Positions 1 through 7,641 of a DNA stretch of 64,000 nt are shown here, piece by piece (position 1 is the stretch's first letter; the number at the start of each line of letters is the position of its first letter). The notes under the pieces were generated by a model. It did no database searches. It saw only the letters and a list, made by a program, of their open reading frames with translations, and had not been told where the DNA came from. The position numbers and the translations under genes were made by a program. Origin of the DNA: an uncultured Myxococcales bacterium (GTDB lineage Bacteria > Myxococcota_A > Polyangia > Polyangiales > Polyangiaceae); the NCBI GenBank assembly GCA_937949945.1, contig CALFEQ010000075.1:11463-75462 (forward strand), written 5' to 3'.

Positions 1-1599
1 GGGTCGAAGCTCGTCGTCGCCGACGCCGGCAACAACCGCGTCCTCGTATTCGATCCCATCCCGACGGCCGCAGGACAGTCGGCGAGCTTTGCCCTCGGCC
101 AGCCGGCGGGCGCGGCGAACCTGACGACGAACGGCTTGGGTGCGTCCGCGACGTCGATGTTCTTGCCTCTCGCCGTCGCGAGCGATGGCACGAGGCTGCT
201 CGTGGCGGACACCGGGAACGCGCGCGTGCTCGTTTGGTCCACGTTCCCCACGGCCGGTGGGGCTCCCGCGAGCTTCGCGCTCGGCCAGCCCGCCGGAGCG
301 GAGAACCTCACGTCGTCGACGCCCGACAACGGCGGGGTGCACGGCGCGAGCTTGAACCTCCCGCTCGGCGTCGGGACGGACGGGACGAAGGTCGTCGTGT
401 CCGACGCAGTGAGGAATCGCTTCCTCGTGTGGAACGCGTTCCCGACGAGCGGCGGCGAGGCGGCCAGCTTCGCGATCGGACAGCCGGCCGGGCCGAACAA
501 CCTCACGTCGAGCAGTCCCGAGAACGTCGGCGTCGACGGAACGACGTTCCGGCCCTTGGGAGCGCCCGCGACCGACGGCGCCCACTTCTACGTGAGCGAC
601 GTGTCGAATCACCGGGTGCTCGGTTGGAACTGGGTTCCGACGTCGCCGATGGAGCCCGCGTCGTTCGCGCTCGGTCAACCGCCGGGGCCGAACAATCTCG
701 CGAGCTCGGGCCCGAACCATGGCGGTCCGAGCGGAGGGGCCATGAACTACCCCGCGGGTCCGCTGATCGCGGGCGGGAAGCTCTTCGTTCCCGATTTCGG
801 GAACCACCGCGTCCTCGTCTGGAACACGCTCCCGACCGGCGCCGAGCCCGCGTCGTTCGCGCTCGGACAGCCCGCAGGGCCGAACAACCTGACGTCGGTC
901 TCGCCGAACGAGGGAGGGATCGGACCGAGCACGATGTTCAACCCGATCGCCGTCGCGACGGACGGGACGCGACTCTTCGTCTCCGACTACTCGAATCACC
1001 GCGTCCTCGTGTGGAACACGATCCCGCAATCGGGAGGTCAGCCTGCGGATTATGCGCTCGGGCAGCCTCCTGGATCGGAGAACCTCACGTCGGGAGCCGC
1101 CAACCATCCGACGCTCTCGGGCGCGAGCATGAACCAGCCGGTGGGCATTCGGGTCGTCGGGGGACGACTTCATGTCGCGGACTCGGGCAACCACCGCGTC
1201 TTGGTGTGGAACACCATCCCGACGACGGGCGGAGCATCGGCCGATTTCGCGCTCGGGCAGCCGGCAGGCGCAGCCAATCTCACGACGAACGTGGCAACGA
1301 TCGAGAGCGCGTCGGCGTCGACGATCCTCTTGCCGGGTGACGTCGACGGTGATGCAACGAGCCTCTACGTCGTCGACAAAGGCAACAATCGCGTCCTCGT
1401 GTGGTCGCCCCTGCCATCCGCGGGAGGTGCCGCCGCGACGAGCGTCATCGGCCAGCCGAGCTTCGCGGGCCTGGCCCGAAATGGCGGAGGCCCCGTCGGA
1501 AACGCCACCCTGTGCGCGCCCAGCGGACTTCGCGTCGAGCCGACGCGCGTGTTCATCGCGGACGACTCGAACTTCCGCGTGACGGTCGTGCCACGCTGA
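1..1599 (+). CDS. NHL-like beta-propeller repeat protein, 5' truncated
   Basis: The frame is open from base 1, so the true start and any signal peptide lie outside the window. The visible 532 residues consist of about nine copies of a 60-66 residue unit. Each has a DxxNxRVLVW strand followed by FALGQPAG and NLTSS-like segments, and units are separated by a GG-rich loop and DGxxLxVxD. This fits propeller blades of the NHL/SMP-30-like type. The last unit lacks the GQP tail and ends in RVTVVPR. Such proteins in Myxococcota are usually exported and thought to bind ligands or other proteins; no catalytic residues are visible. The repeats are conserved at DNA level too, so copy number may vary between strains. 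The binding partner is unknown. Confidence 0.8.
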   Translation, partial: GSKLVVADAGNNRVLVFDPIPTAAGQSASFALGQPAGAANLTTNGLGASATSMFLPLAVASDGTRLLVADTGNARVLVWSTFPTAGGAPASFALGQPAGAENLTSSTPDNGGVHGASLNLPLGVGTDGTKVVVSDAVRNRFLVWNAFPTSGGEAASFAIGQPAGPNNLTSSSPENVGVDGTTFRPLGAPATDGAHFYVSDVSNHRVLGWNWVPTSPMEPASFALGQPPGPNNLASSGPNHGGPSGGAMNYPAGPLIAGGKLFVPDFGNHRVLVWNTLPTGAEPASFALGQPAGPNNLTSVSPNEGGIGPSTMFNPIAVATDGTRLFVSDYSNHRVLVWNTIPQSGGQPADYALGQPPGSENLTSGAANHPTLSGASMNQPVGIRVVGGRLHVADSGNHRVLVWNTIPTTGGASADFALGQPAGAANLTTNVATIESASASTILLPGDVDGDATSLYVVDKGNNRVLVWSPLPSAGGAAATSVIGQPSFAGLARNGGGPVGNATLCAPSGLRVEPTRVFIADDSNFRVTVVPR

Positions 1600-1903
1600 T
1601 TCCGCGCGTGCCCGAGAGTAGGAGAGGGCCGCGCGTTCGCTGAGGACGCCTTTGTCGGTGGGAGCGCCTTCCGGCGTCATGTCGGCGGGCTTCACGTTGC
1701 ATCCGTTCGAGGCGCAAGCGTCGACTTCGAGGACGTAGAGATGACGCTGCTCGTCGACGACCTGCGTCCGCCGTTTTCGCTCGCAGGCTACCGCGTCTTC
1801 GTGAAGGAAGCACTCGCCGCCGCCTGACTGCGATGGACGCAAACGACGATGCCCCCGGCCTCGCAAGAGGCTCGGGGCGTTTCGCGCTTTCCATGTGGCC
1901 GCT
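1600..1903. other. Intergenic stretch with possible gene remnant
   Basis: No convincing complete gene lies here. On the minus strand, roughly 1830 down to 1600, one frame reads like part of a Cys-containing exported protein (GECFLHEDAVACER, then DACASNGCNVKPADMTPEG). It has no start codon with a ribosome site and runs into the end of the propeller gene without a stop. It may be the remnant of a lipoprotein gene or chance. No terminator hairpin with a T tract was seen. Confidence 0.3.
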
Positions 1904-2209
1904 TCAGCTTGGCTGGAGCAGCGGACGGATCTTGCGGATCGCCGGTCCGCTCTCGATCTCTGCCATCCGGAGCTCGTACGTCTTCTGGAGGTTCAGCCAG
2001 AAGTCGGCAGTCGTTCCCAGCGCGGCCGCGAGACGGAGCGCCGTGTCAGCGGTGACGCTGCGACGACCAGCGACGATCTCGCTGATTCGATTCGCCGGGA
2101 CGTCGATCGCAGCTGCGAGTCGGTTGGCGCTCAGATCGAGCGGGCGGAGGAACTCCTCCATCAGGACCTCCCCCGGGTGGATCGGTCGCATCGCATTCTT
2201 CGGCTTCAT
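1904..2209 (-). CDS. higA: HigA-family antitoxin (XRE helix-turn-helix)
   Basis: Antitoxin of a type II pair, 101 residues. The start was placed at the ATG giving MKPKNAMRPIHPGEVL, because RPIHPGEVLMEEF is the usual HigA opening; longer in-frame starts add only arginine-rich read-through. The helix-turn-helix spans about residues 25-60 (LSANRLAAAIDVPANRISE), followed by the family-typical TADTALRLAAALGTTADFW segment. It lies 56 bp after the toxin gene in the toxin-first order typical of higBA. Known family members bind the toxin and repress their own promoter; the palindrome upstream of higB is the likely site. Confidence 0.9.
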   Translation of the reverse strand: MKPKNAMRPIHPGEVLMEEFLRPLDLSANRLAAAIDVPANRISEIVAGRRSVTADTALRLAAALGTTADFWLNLQKTYELRMAEIESGPAIRKIRPLLQPS

Positions 2210-2265
2210 GACGACATCCTTTGCTGGGTTCGCACCTCTCACGGCGTTGGGCGGAAGGGGGCGAC

Positions 2266-2550
2266 TCAGTCGTGGTAGTCGACGCATTCGACGTCTGCTG
2301 GACCGTTCTCCGTCCAGACGAAGCACAAGCGGAACTGATCGTTCACTCGGATCGAGTGCTGCCCAGCACGATCCCCGCCGAGGGCTTCCAGGCGGTTGCC
2401 CGGAGGCACGCGGAGATCAGTCAGCTTTGCCGCAGCGTCGAGCATGGCAAGCTTCCGCTCCAGCACCGCGCGGATGTTCGCGAAGCGAGCGCAGCTGCGC
2501 CCCTCGAAAACCGCCTGAGTGTCCCGGCAGCGGAAGGAGATGATCCCCAA
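2266..2550 (-). CDS. higB: HigB/RelE-family toxin
   Basis: Toxin of a type II system, 94 residues, the size of HigB ribosome-dependent mRNA interferases. Visible family features are the opening IISFRCRDTQAVFEG, the basic middle, LEALGGDRAGQHSIRVNDQFRLCF and the end ECVDYHD. The start is a TTG; no ATG or GTG in frame would keep the conserved first strand. The predicted -10 element ends only about 11 bp upstream, so the mRNA would have almost no leader. Partner antitoxin lies directly downstream. Confidence 0.9.
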   Translation of the reverse strand: MGIISFRCRDTQAVFEGRSCARFANIRAVLERKLAMLDAAAKLTDLRVPPGNRLEALGGDRAGQHSIRVNDQFRLCFVWTENGPADVECVDYHD

Positions 2551-2560
2551 CCCGCTTCTG

Positions 2561-2595
2561 AATCTAACACCTGTACGTGATACGTCAAACGTACA
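2561..2595 (-). promoter_or_regulatory. Promoter and operator of higBA
   Basis: On the minus strand a -35 TTGACG (2588-2583) and a -10 TAGATT (2566-2561) are separated by 16 bp. The arms TGTACGT (2572-2578) and ACGTACA (2589-2595) form a perfect 7-bp inverted repeat with 10-bp spacing that covers the -35 and spacer. This is where an autorepressing HigA would be expected to bind. Binding is inferred. Confidence 0.6.
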
Positions 2596-2706
2596 CGTGT
2601 GCGTGTGGTGCTAGGACGCTGCGAGCCAGCCAACCGCTGCCGTACGTAACCGCTCGGCCAGCTCATCGCGAACGAGGCGTGATGATTCGCCGCACGCGTA
2701 TGGTCG

Positions 2707-3219
2707 TCAGCCCCGGAGCATCGCCAGGAGATCCGTCACGCCCGGATCGTGTCCGGCCTGCACGAGGAGCGTCGTCACCTGGCCGCGATGGTGCGTCTGG
2801 TGGTTGAAGAAGTGGGCAACGGCGTGCCAGAGGGGGAACTCGTTCACGACGCCGTGCCGGAGATATCGCAGCGTCCCGGCGAGCTTCTCCTCCGTGAGCG
2901 TCGCGACGTACGCGTCGATCGCGTCGTCCGTCTTCGCGCGCTCGCGGCGAAGCTCGTCGAAGTCGGCGTAGAGCTCCTGATCGAGCGTCCGGATCCCGCC
3001 CGGGCCCAGCTCGCCCTCCTTCAGCTCGACGCCAGTGAAGCGTGCGAGCCACACGCGGTCGGCGAGGAGGACGTGATTCAGCGTGCGGTGGATCGATCCG
3101 AAGAAAGCGCCGCGGTCCTTCTTGCGCTCCTCGTCGGTGAGCTTCTCCGCGATCGCGTAGAGCTTCTCGTTCATCCACCGGTTGTAGCGAGCCATCACTC
3201 GGGCGTGTTCGGGCGTCAT
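2707..3219 (-). CDS. DinB-family metal-binding protein
   Basis: DinB/YfiT-like four-helix bundle protein of 170 residues, the usual family length. The opening ARYNRWMNEKLYAIAEKL, the first metal-ligand histidine in RTLNHVLLADRVW, and the pair in NHQTHHRGQ near residue 140 give the three-histidine metal site of the family. Members include thiol-dependent enzymes and many uncharacterised proteins, so the reaction is unknown. It sits between the toxin-antitoxin pair and the TetR gene on the same strand, 70 bp from TetR. Confidence 0.85.
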   Translation of the reverse strand: MTPEHARVMARYNRWMNEKLYAIAEKLTDEERKKDRGAFFGSIHRTLNHVLLADRVWLARFTGVELKEGELGPGGIRTLDQELYADFDELRRERAKTDDAIDAYVATLTEEKLAGTLRYLRHGVVNEFPLWHAVAHFFNHQTHHRGQVTTLLVQAGHDPGVTDLLAMLRG

Positions 3220-3289
3220 GTCGATGGGCGGAGACTGCGATTGCCTCGGCCTTGTTGGAGACCAAGCGTGACGAGCGCGTGTTTCGAGG

Positions 3290-3940
3290 TCACGGTCGAA
3301 AGCCGCGGAACTGGAGATCCAGCGCCGAGCGGAGCATCGGATCGAGGGCCGCCTCGAGTGGCACGAGCCCGCTGAGCCAGGCGAGCAGCGCCATGAAATA
3401 GAGGCCGAAGATGTTTCGCGCGCAGGCGAGCGGGTCGAGGTCGCGTGCCACCTCGCCGCGCGTCTGTGCGTCGGTGACGAGGGAGCCGATGCGCGCGAGG
3501 AACGTTGCCGTGAGGCCGTTCACGCGCTCCGCGTTCGGGCCGTTCGCGCCCGGCAGTAGGCGCACGAAGGCGGCCCCGACCTTCGGATGCTCGCCGTACA
3601 TGCGGAAGATGCGCGCGAACACGTGCATGAGCCGGTCGACGAGGGGACCGTCCGGCAACGTCGCGAAGGCCTCGTTCACGGCGCCATCGAGGCGGTCGTA
3701 CATCACCATGAAGAGCAGGTCGGCCTTGTCGCTCGCGTGCAAGAAGACGGTGCCGGTCGCCACGCCGGCACGTCGCGCGATCGCCTGCGTCGTCGTCTCC
3801 TCGAAGCCGACGGTCGAGAACAGCTCCCAAGCGGCGACGCGGATCTGCTCGCGGGTACCCGCCCGCTGAGCCGCGCGGCTCGTCGCTGCCTTCGCCGCGG
3901 TCCGCGGCCCAGGCCGTTTCCCTCGAGGAGGGCGCGCCAT
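3290..3940 (-). CDS. TetR-family transcriptional regulator
   Basis: Repressor-type regulator of 216 residues. A basic N-terminal arm is followed by the TetR helix-turn-helix at about residues 30-75 (IRVAAWELFSTVGFEETTTQ, then AIARRAGVATGTVFLH, ending at SDKADLLF). The helical ligand domain follows. It is divergent from the COQ4-family gene, and the shared intergenic region carries palindromes that suit a TetR dimer, so it probably controls itself and that gene. The ligand is unknown. Confidence 0.9.
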   Translation of the reverse strand: MARPPRGKRPGPRTAAKAATSRAAQRAGTREQIRVAAWELFSTVGFEETTTQAIARRAGVATGTVFLHASDKADLLFMVMYDRLDGAVNEAFATLPDGPLVDRLMHVFARIFRMYGEHPKVGAAFVRLLPGANGPNAERVNGLTATFLARIGSLVTDAQTRGEVARDLDPLACARNIFGLYFMALLAWLSGLVPLEAALDPMLRSALDLQFRGFRP

Positions 3941-3958
3941 CGATGCGTTCCATTCTAT

Positions 3959-4063
3959 GACTGTGCTCAGTCTATGTCACTCGTTTGGCACTTGTCTGCT
4001 TCAACTGCCGTCCCCACATACTGAGCGTAGTCAGTGAACGCGCTCATCGAGCGCAGTCGGTGA
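3959..4063. promoter_or_regulatory. Probable TetR operators
   Basis: Two palindromes lie between the divergent genes: GACTG-N4-CAGTC at 3959-3972 and ACTGA-N6-TCAGT at 4020-4035. A degenerate third copy follows at about 4048-4063 (GAGCGCAGTCGGTGA against GAGCGTAGTCAGTGA). Read on opposite strands, the first two share TGACT-N2-GCTCAGT. The first copy sits just upstream of the TetR start and the last adjoins the ribosome site of the COQ4-like gene, as expected for joint repression. Confidence 0.55.
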
Positions 4064-4080
4064 AGGAAAGGCAGGGCGAG

Positions 4081-4692
4081 ATGCGGGTCGAGTACGAGGA
4101 CACGATGACGATGCGGGAGGCGCGCCGGGCCTACTTCCAGGCCAACGGGTTCGGCGAGACGGGCGGGTATGACGATCCCTGGGTCGACTTCAAGCTCGGT
4201 CCCATCCCGATGCCGTTCCCGAACACCAAGGCACGCGTCGCCGCGGTCCGCTACCACGACCTGCATCACATCCTGACCGGCTACGACACGGACTTCGCCG
4301 GAGAGCTGGAGATCTCCGCGTGGGAGCTCGCGGCCGGATGCAAGGGTTACGGGGCGGCTTGGGCCCTGAATCTCGGTGGGACGGCGGCCGGTCTGCTCCG
4401 CGCGCCGGGTCGTGTGTTCGCCGCGTTCGTGCGGGGCCGGCGCCACCGGACGACCTACGGCGAGGAGCTCGACGCGCTGCTCGATCTGACCGTCGCCGAA
4501 GCGCGACGACGGTTCACGCCCCCGATCGCGACCAAGGTCACGCTGGCGGACGTCGGCCTCTTCGCGCTGACGGTGGCCGTCGGCTTCGTGGTGGCGGCAT
4601 TGCTCCTCGCGCTCGTGATCCCGCTCGTCCCGTTCGGCCTGTTCAATCACGCGATGCGGCGCCGTGCGGAGGCGCGTGCCCGGACGACGTGA
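4081..4692 (+). CDS. COQ4-family protein with C-terminal membrane segment
   Basis: 203 residues from the ATG preceded by AAGGAAAGGCAGGG. The stretch H59-D60-x2-H63-x11-E75 (YHDLHHILTGYDTDFAGE) matches the zinc-ligand pattern HDxxHx11E of COQ4, the protein needed for ring modification in coenzyme Q synthesis. A hydrophobic segment near residues 158-190 could anchor it in the membrane. Myxococcota are generally menaquinone users, so a role in ubiquinone is doubtful and a related ring or lipid reaction is possible. It is divergent from, and probably repressed by, the TetR protein. Confidence 0.7.
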   Translation: MRVEYEDTMTMREARRAYFQANGFGETGGYDDPWVDFKLGPIPMPFPNTKARVAAVRYHDLHHILTGYDTDFAGELEISAWELAAGCKGYGAAWALNLGGTAAGLLRAPGRVFAAFVRGRRHRTTYGEELDALLDLTVAEARRRFTPPIATKVTLADVGLFALTVAVGFVVAALLLALVIPLVPFGLFNHAMRRRAEARARTT

Positions 4693-4767
4693 GGCACGGA
4701 GCGACGATGCTTCGGCGGCTTTGCGCGGTGTGAGCCGCGACGATCCACGAAACGGAACGCCGCGATC

Positions 4768-4789
4768 GAGCATCCCACGTGGGATGCTC
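4768..4789. promoter_or_regulatory. Perfect 22-bp palindrome over the decarboxylase start codon
   Basis: The half-sites GAGCATCCCAC and GTGGGATGCTC abut with no spacer. The ATG at 4784 lies in the right arm. In DNA this could be an operator; in RNA it would fold into an 11-bp stem that hides the start codon. No protein in the window is an obvious partner. Confidence 0.5.
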
Positions 4790-6166
4790 CACGACGAAGC
4801 GGCTCGCCTGCTCGCCGACGCTGCGGCGCGCGCGGCGCGGTATCTCGAGGGCCTCGACGAGCGTCCGGTCGCGCCGACGGCAGCGGCGCTCGATGCGCTC
4901 TCCGAGCTCGACGTCCCGTTGCCCGCCGGCCCGTCGGACCCGGCCGAGACCCTCGCGCTGCTCGATCGTGTCGGCTCTCCGGCGACGGTCGCGAGCGCCG
5001 GGGGCCGCTACTTCGGGTTCGTCAACGGCGCGTGCCTGCCGGCCTCGCTCGCGGCGCACGTGCTCGCGAGCGCCTGGGATCAGAACGTCGCGCTCGCGGT
5101 CATGTCTCCGATCGCGGCGCGCCTTCGTGAGATCGTCTCGCGATGGCTCGTCGACCTGCTCGGGCTTCCGGCCGGCGCCGAGGCCATGTTCGTCGGGGGG
5201 GCGACCATCGCGAACCTCTGCGGGCTGGCCGCCGGTCGCGATCACGTGCTCGCGCGCGTCGGTTGGGACGTCGCGAACGACGGGCTCATCGGAGCTCCGC
5301 CCGTCACCGTCGTCGTCGGGGCGAGCGCGCACTCGACGATCGCGAAGTCGCTCGCCATCATCGGCCTCGGACGCAAGCGCGTCGTCGTCGCGCCCGCGGA
5401 CGAGCAAGGCCGCATCATCCCGTCCGAGCTGCCGAAGGTCGAAGGGCCGGTCATCCTCTGCGCGCAGGCGGGCGAGGTGAACACCGGCGCGTTCGATCCG
5501 TTCGACGCGCTCGTGGACTGGGCGCGCGAGCGCGACGCCTGGGTGCACGTGGACGGGGCGTTCGGCATGTGGGCCGCCGCCTCGGCCGTCCCTGCGCGGC
5601 GGCGGCTCACCGAGGGCATGGGGCGAGCCGACTCGTGGGCGACGGACGGGCACAAGTGGCTCAACGTCCCGTACGACTGCGGCATCGTCATGCTGCGCGA
5701 CGCGTCTCGGCTCCGGCCGACGATGTCCGCGGTCGCCGGCTACCTCCCGTCCGGCGGCGTGCTCGAGCCGTTGCACCACACGCCGCAGTCCTCGCAGCGC
5801 GCGCGCGTGGTCGACGTCTGGGCTGCGCTGCGGACGCTCGGTCGCTCGGGCGTCGCCGAGCTCGTCGATCGCACGAGCGATCACGCCGTCCGCTTCGCCG
5901 AAGGGCTCCGCGCCGCGGGCCACGAGGTGCTGAACGAGGTCGTCATCAACCAGGTGCTCGTCCGGTTCGGCGACGACGACGACATCACCGATCGCGTCAT
6001 CGATCGCGTCCAGCGCTCCGGCGAGTGCTGGTGCGGCCCGACGACGTGGCGAGGCCGGCGCGCGATGCGCATCAGCGTCTCGAGCTGGGCGACGACGAAC
6101 GAAGACGTCTCGCGAAGCCTCCGCGCCATCCTCGACGCGGCCGCCCTCGAGCTCGGCCGCGCGTGA
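4784..6166 (+). CDS. Group II PLP-dependent amino acid decarboxylase
   Basis: 460 residues. The ATG at 4784 gives the expected opening helix (DEAARLLADAAARAARYLEG followed by RPVAP); a longer frame upstream adds only unconserved arginine-rich sequence. H183 in GASAHST would stack on the cofactor, D257 in VHVDGAFG contacts the pyridine nitrogen, and K291 in ATDGHKWLNVPYDCG is the Schiff-base lysine. The family decarboxylates aromatic amino acids, glutamate or diaminobutyrate; the substrate cannot be read here. Expression may be controlled by the palindrome over its start. A short AraC regulator converges 4 bp downstream. Confidence 0.88.
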   Translation: MLHDEAARLLADAAARAARYLEGLDERPVAPTAAALDALSELDVPLPAGPSDPAETLALLDRVGSPATVASAGGRYFGFVNGACLPASLAAHVLASAWDQNVALAVMSPIAARLREIVSRWLVDLLGLPAGAEAMFVGGATIANLCGLAAGRDHVLARVGWDVANDGLIGAPPVTVVVGASAHSTIAKSLAIIGLGRKRVVVAPADEQGRIIPSELPKVEGPVILCAQAGEVNTGAFDPFDALVDWARERDAWVHVDGAFGMWAAASAVPARRRLTEGMGRADSWATDGHKWLNVPYDCGIVMLRDASRLRPTMSAVAGYLPSGGVLEPLHHTPQSSQRARVVDVWAALRTLGRSGVAELVDRTSDHAVRFAEGLRAAGHEVLNEVVINQVLVRFGDDDDITDRVIDRVQRSGECWCGPTTWRGRRAMRISVSSWATTNEDVSRSLRAILDAAALELGRA

Positions 6167-6169
6167 GGA

Positions 6170-6637
6170 TCAGGCGGCGGCTCGGAAGGACGGCCGCGCG
6201 CCCAGCGCACGGGGCGCGCGCGCGAGGCGGCGGAAGCGGCCCGGCGCGACGCCGAACATGCGCTTGAACGCCTTCGCGAACGCGAACTCGGTCGCGTAGC
6301 CGATCTCGGACGCGATCGCGGCGAGCCCGAGGTCCGTCTCGACGAGCCGCTCCTGCGCGATGCGGAGCCGATGTTCCGTGAGCCAGCGGGCAGGACCGAC
6401 GCCGAGCTCGCGCGTGAAGCGGCGCGCGAACGCGGCGCGCGACAGACCGGCGACCCTCGCGAGCGCCGCCACCGTCCAGCGCCGCGACGGGCCCGCCTTC
6501 ATCGCGGCGATCGCTCGCGCGACGTACGGATCGCGGGTCTCGCCGTCTCTCCCGCTGCGGCCGTCGTCGTTCGCAGCGGTGCCACGCTCGAGCGCTTCGG
6601 GAAGGATCGGAGGCCGTTCGGTCATCGTGCTCAGCAT
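6170..6637 (-). CDS. AraC-family regulator, DNA-binding domain only
   Basis: About 155 residues from the ATG at 6637; a second ATG at 6625 is also possible. The C-terminal two-helix-turn-helix AraC domain is complete: WTVAALARVAGLSRAAFARR, then LGLAAIASEIGYATEFAF and KRMFGVAPGRFRR. This version normally follows an N-terminal cupin sensor domain of about 170 residues. Here only about 45 residues precede the DNA-binding domain, and no cupin sequence was found in the other frames upstream. It is either a stand-alone DNA-binding protein or a truncated regulator. It is divergent from the ClpP-like gene. Confidence 0.8.
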   Translation of the reverse strand: MLSTMTERPPILPEALERGTAANDDGRSGRDGETRDPYVARAIAAMKAGPSRRWTVAALARVAGLSRAAFARRFTRELGVGPARWLTEHRLRIAQERLVETDLGLAAIASEIGYATEFAFAKAFKRMFGVAPGRFRRLARAPRALGARPSFRAAA

Positions 6638-6686
6638 GACGCGCCCGCGGCGCGAGGTCCATCGCCCGACGAAGATCGAGACGATC

Positions 6687-6755
6687 GGACATGTCGCGAG
6701 CGCCCGTCGTGAGAGATCGAGACGGGTGGACATGAACGAGCGCGTCCCGGACATG
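6687..6755. promoter_or_regulatory. Three phased GGACATG repeats
   Basis: GGACATG occurs in the same orientation at 6687, 6728 and 6749, spaced 41 and 21 bp, close to four and two helical turns. AraC proteins bind direct repeats with such phasing. The sites lie between the short AraC gene and the ClpP-like gene. The function is inferred from position and spacing only. Confidence 0.4.
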
Positions 6756-6780
6756 GCGCACGCTCGCCGACCGACGCATC

Positions 6781-7398
6781 GTGGTCGTGATGCCGCGAGG
6801 AGCCGAGGATCCCAGGACGACCACCGACGACCGCGCCTTCGTCGATCGCGCCGCCGACGCGCTGTTCGCGGCGCGGACCGTGCTCGTCTACGGCGAGGTC
6901 GATACACGCCTCGCCCGCGTGGTCTCGGCGCAGCTCCTCGCGCTCGCCTCGGCCGGAGACGCGCCCATTCGGATGATCGTCCACTCGCAGGGCGGGCACG
7001 TCGAGGCGGGCGACACGATCCACGACATGGTGCGCGCGATCGCGCCACGCGTGATCATGATCGGCACCGGCTGGGTCGCGAGCGCCGGCGCCCTGATCTA
7101 CGCGGCGGCGGAGAAGGAGGATCGCTACGCCCTCCCGAACACGCGCTTCTTGCTCCACCAGCCGCTCGGAGGCACGGGCGGCCGCGCGTCCGACATCGAG
7201 ATCGAGGCGACGCAGATCGTCCAGATGCGCGAGCGGCTCAACCGCATCTTCGCGCGCGCCACGGGGCAACCGTACGAGAAGATCGTGAGCGACACCGAGC
7301 GCAACTTCTGGATGAACGCGAAGGAGGCGTGCGCCTACGGCCTCGTGCATCGAATCGTCGAGCGGCTGGCGGACGTCCCGGATCCGTCGAAGGGCTGA
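6781..7398 (+). CDS. ClpP-like serine protease subunit
   Basis: 205 residues, ClpP length. The catalytic triad is visible: S101 in GWVASAGAL, H126 in RFLLHQPLGG and D171 in VSDTERNFWM. The handle region and the ending EACAYGLVHRIVE are also present. The first codon is GTG at 6781; an ATG at 6790 is an alternative. There is no Clp ATPase or second clp gene beside it, unlike the housekeeping clpP-clpX arrangement, so it is probably an accessory ClpP paralogue. Regulation by the divergent AraC protein is plausible. Confidence 0.88.
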   Translation: MVVMPRGAEDPRTTTDDRAFVDRAADALFAARTVLVYGEVDTRLARVVSAQLLALASAGDAPIRMIVHSQGGHVEAGDTIHDMVRAIAPRVIMIGTGWVASAGALIYAAAEKEDRYALPNTRFLLHQPLGGTGGRASDIEIEATQIVQMRERLNRIFARATGQPYEKIVSDTERNFWMNAKEACAYGLVHRIVERLADVPDPSKG

Positions 7399-7641
7399 GC
7401 CGCTCCTCGCGTCGAGCGCGCGCTCTACGCGCCATGCTTTGATCACGCCATTTGCGCGAGCAGGTGTCGGCACGAGACGTGCGCTCGGTCGCTGCGCTCC
7501 CGATCCTGCGTCCCTTTGGCCGAGGCGGGGCGTTCTTCATCTCCGCCCATGCGGCCAGGCGGACGGGGTGGCGCAAGCCGCGAGAAGGTCTCGTCCGCGC
7601 CTTGGCTCGAGCATGGAACGAGAGCTGCGAGCTCGTTGCAC

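Noticed and set aside
3986..4000. TGGCAC followed by TGCTT as a sigma-54 promoter before the COQ4-like gene
   Set aside because: The GG-to-GC spacing is one base short, which sigma-54 does not tolerate.
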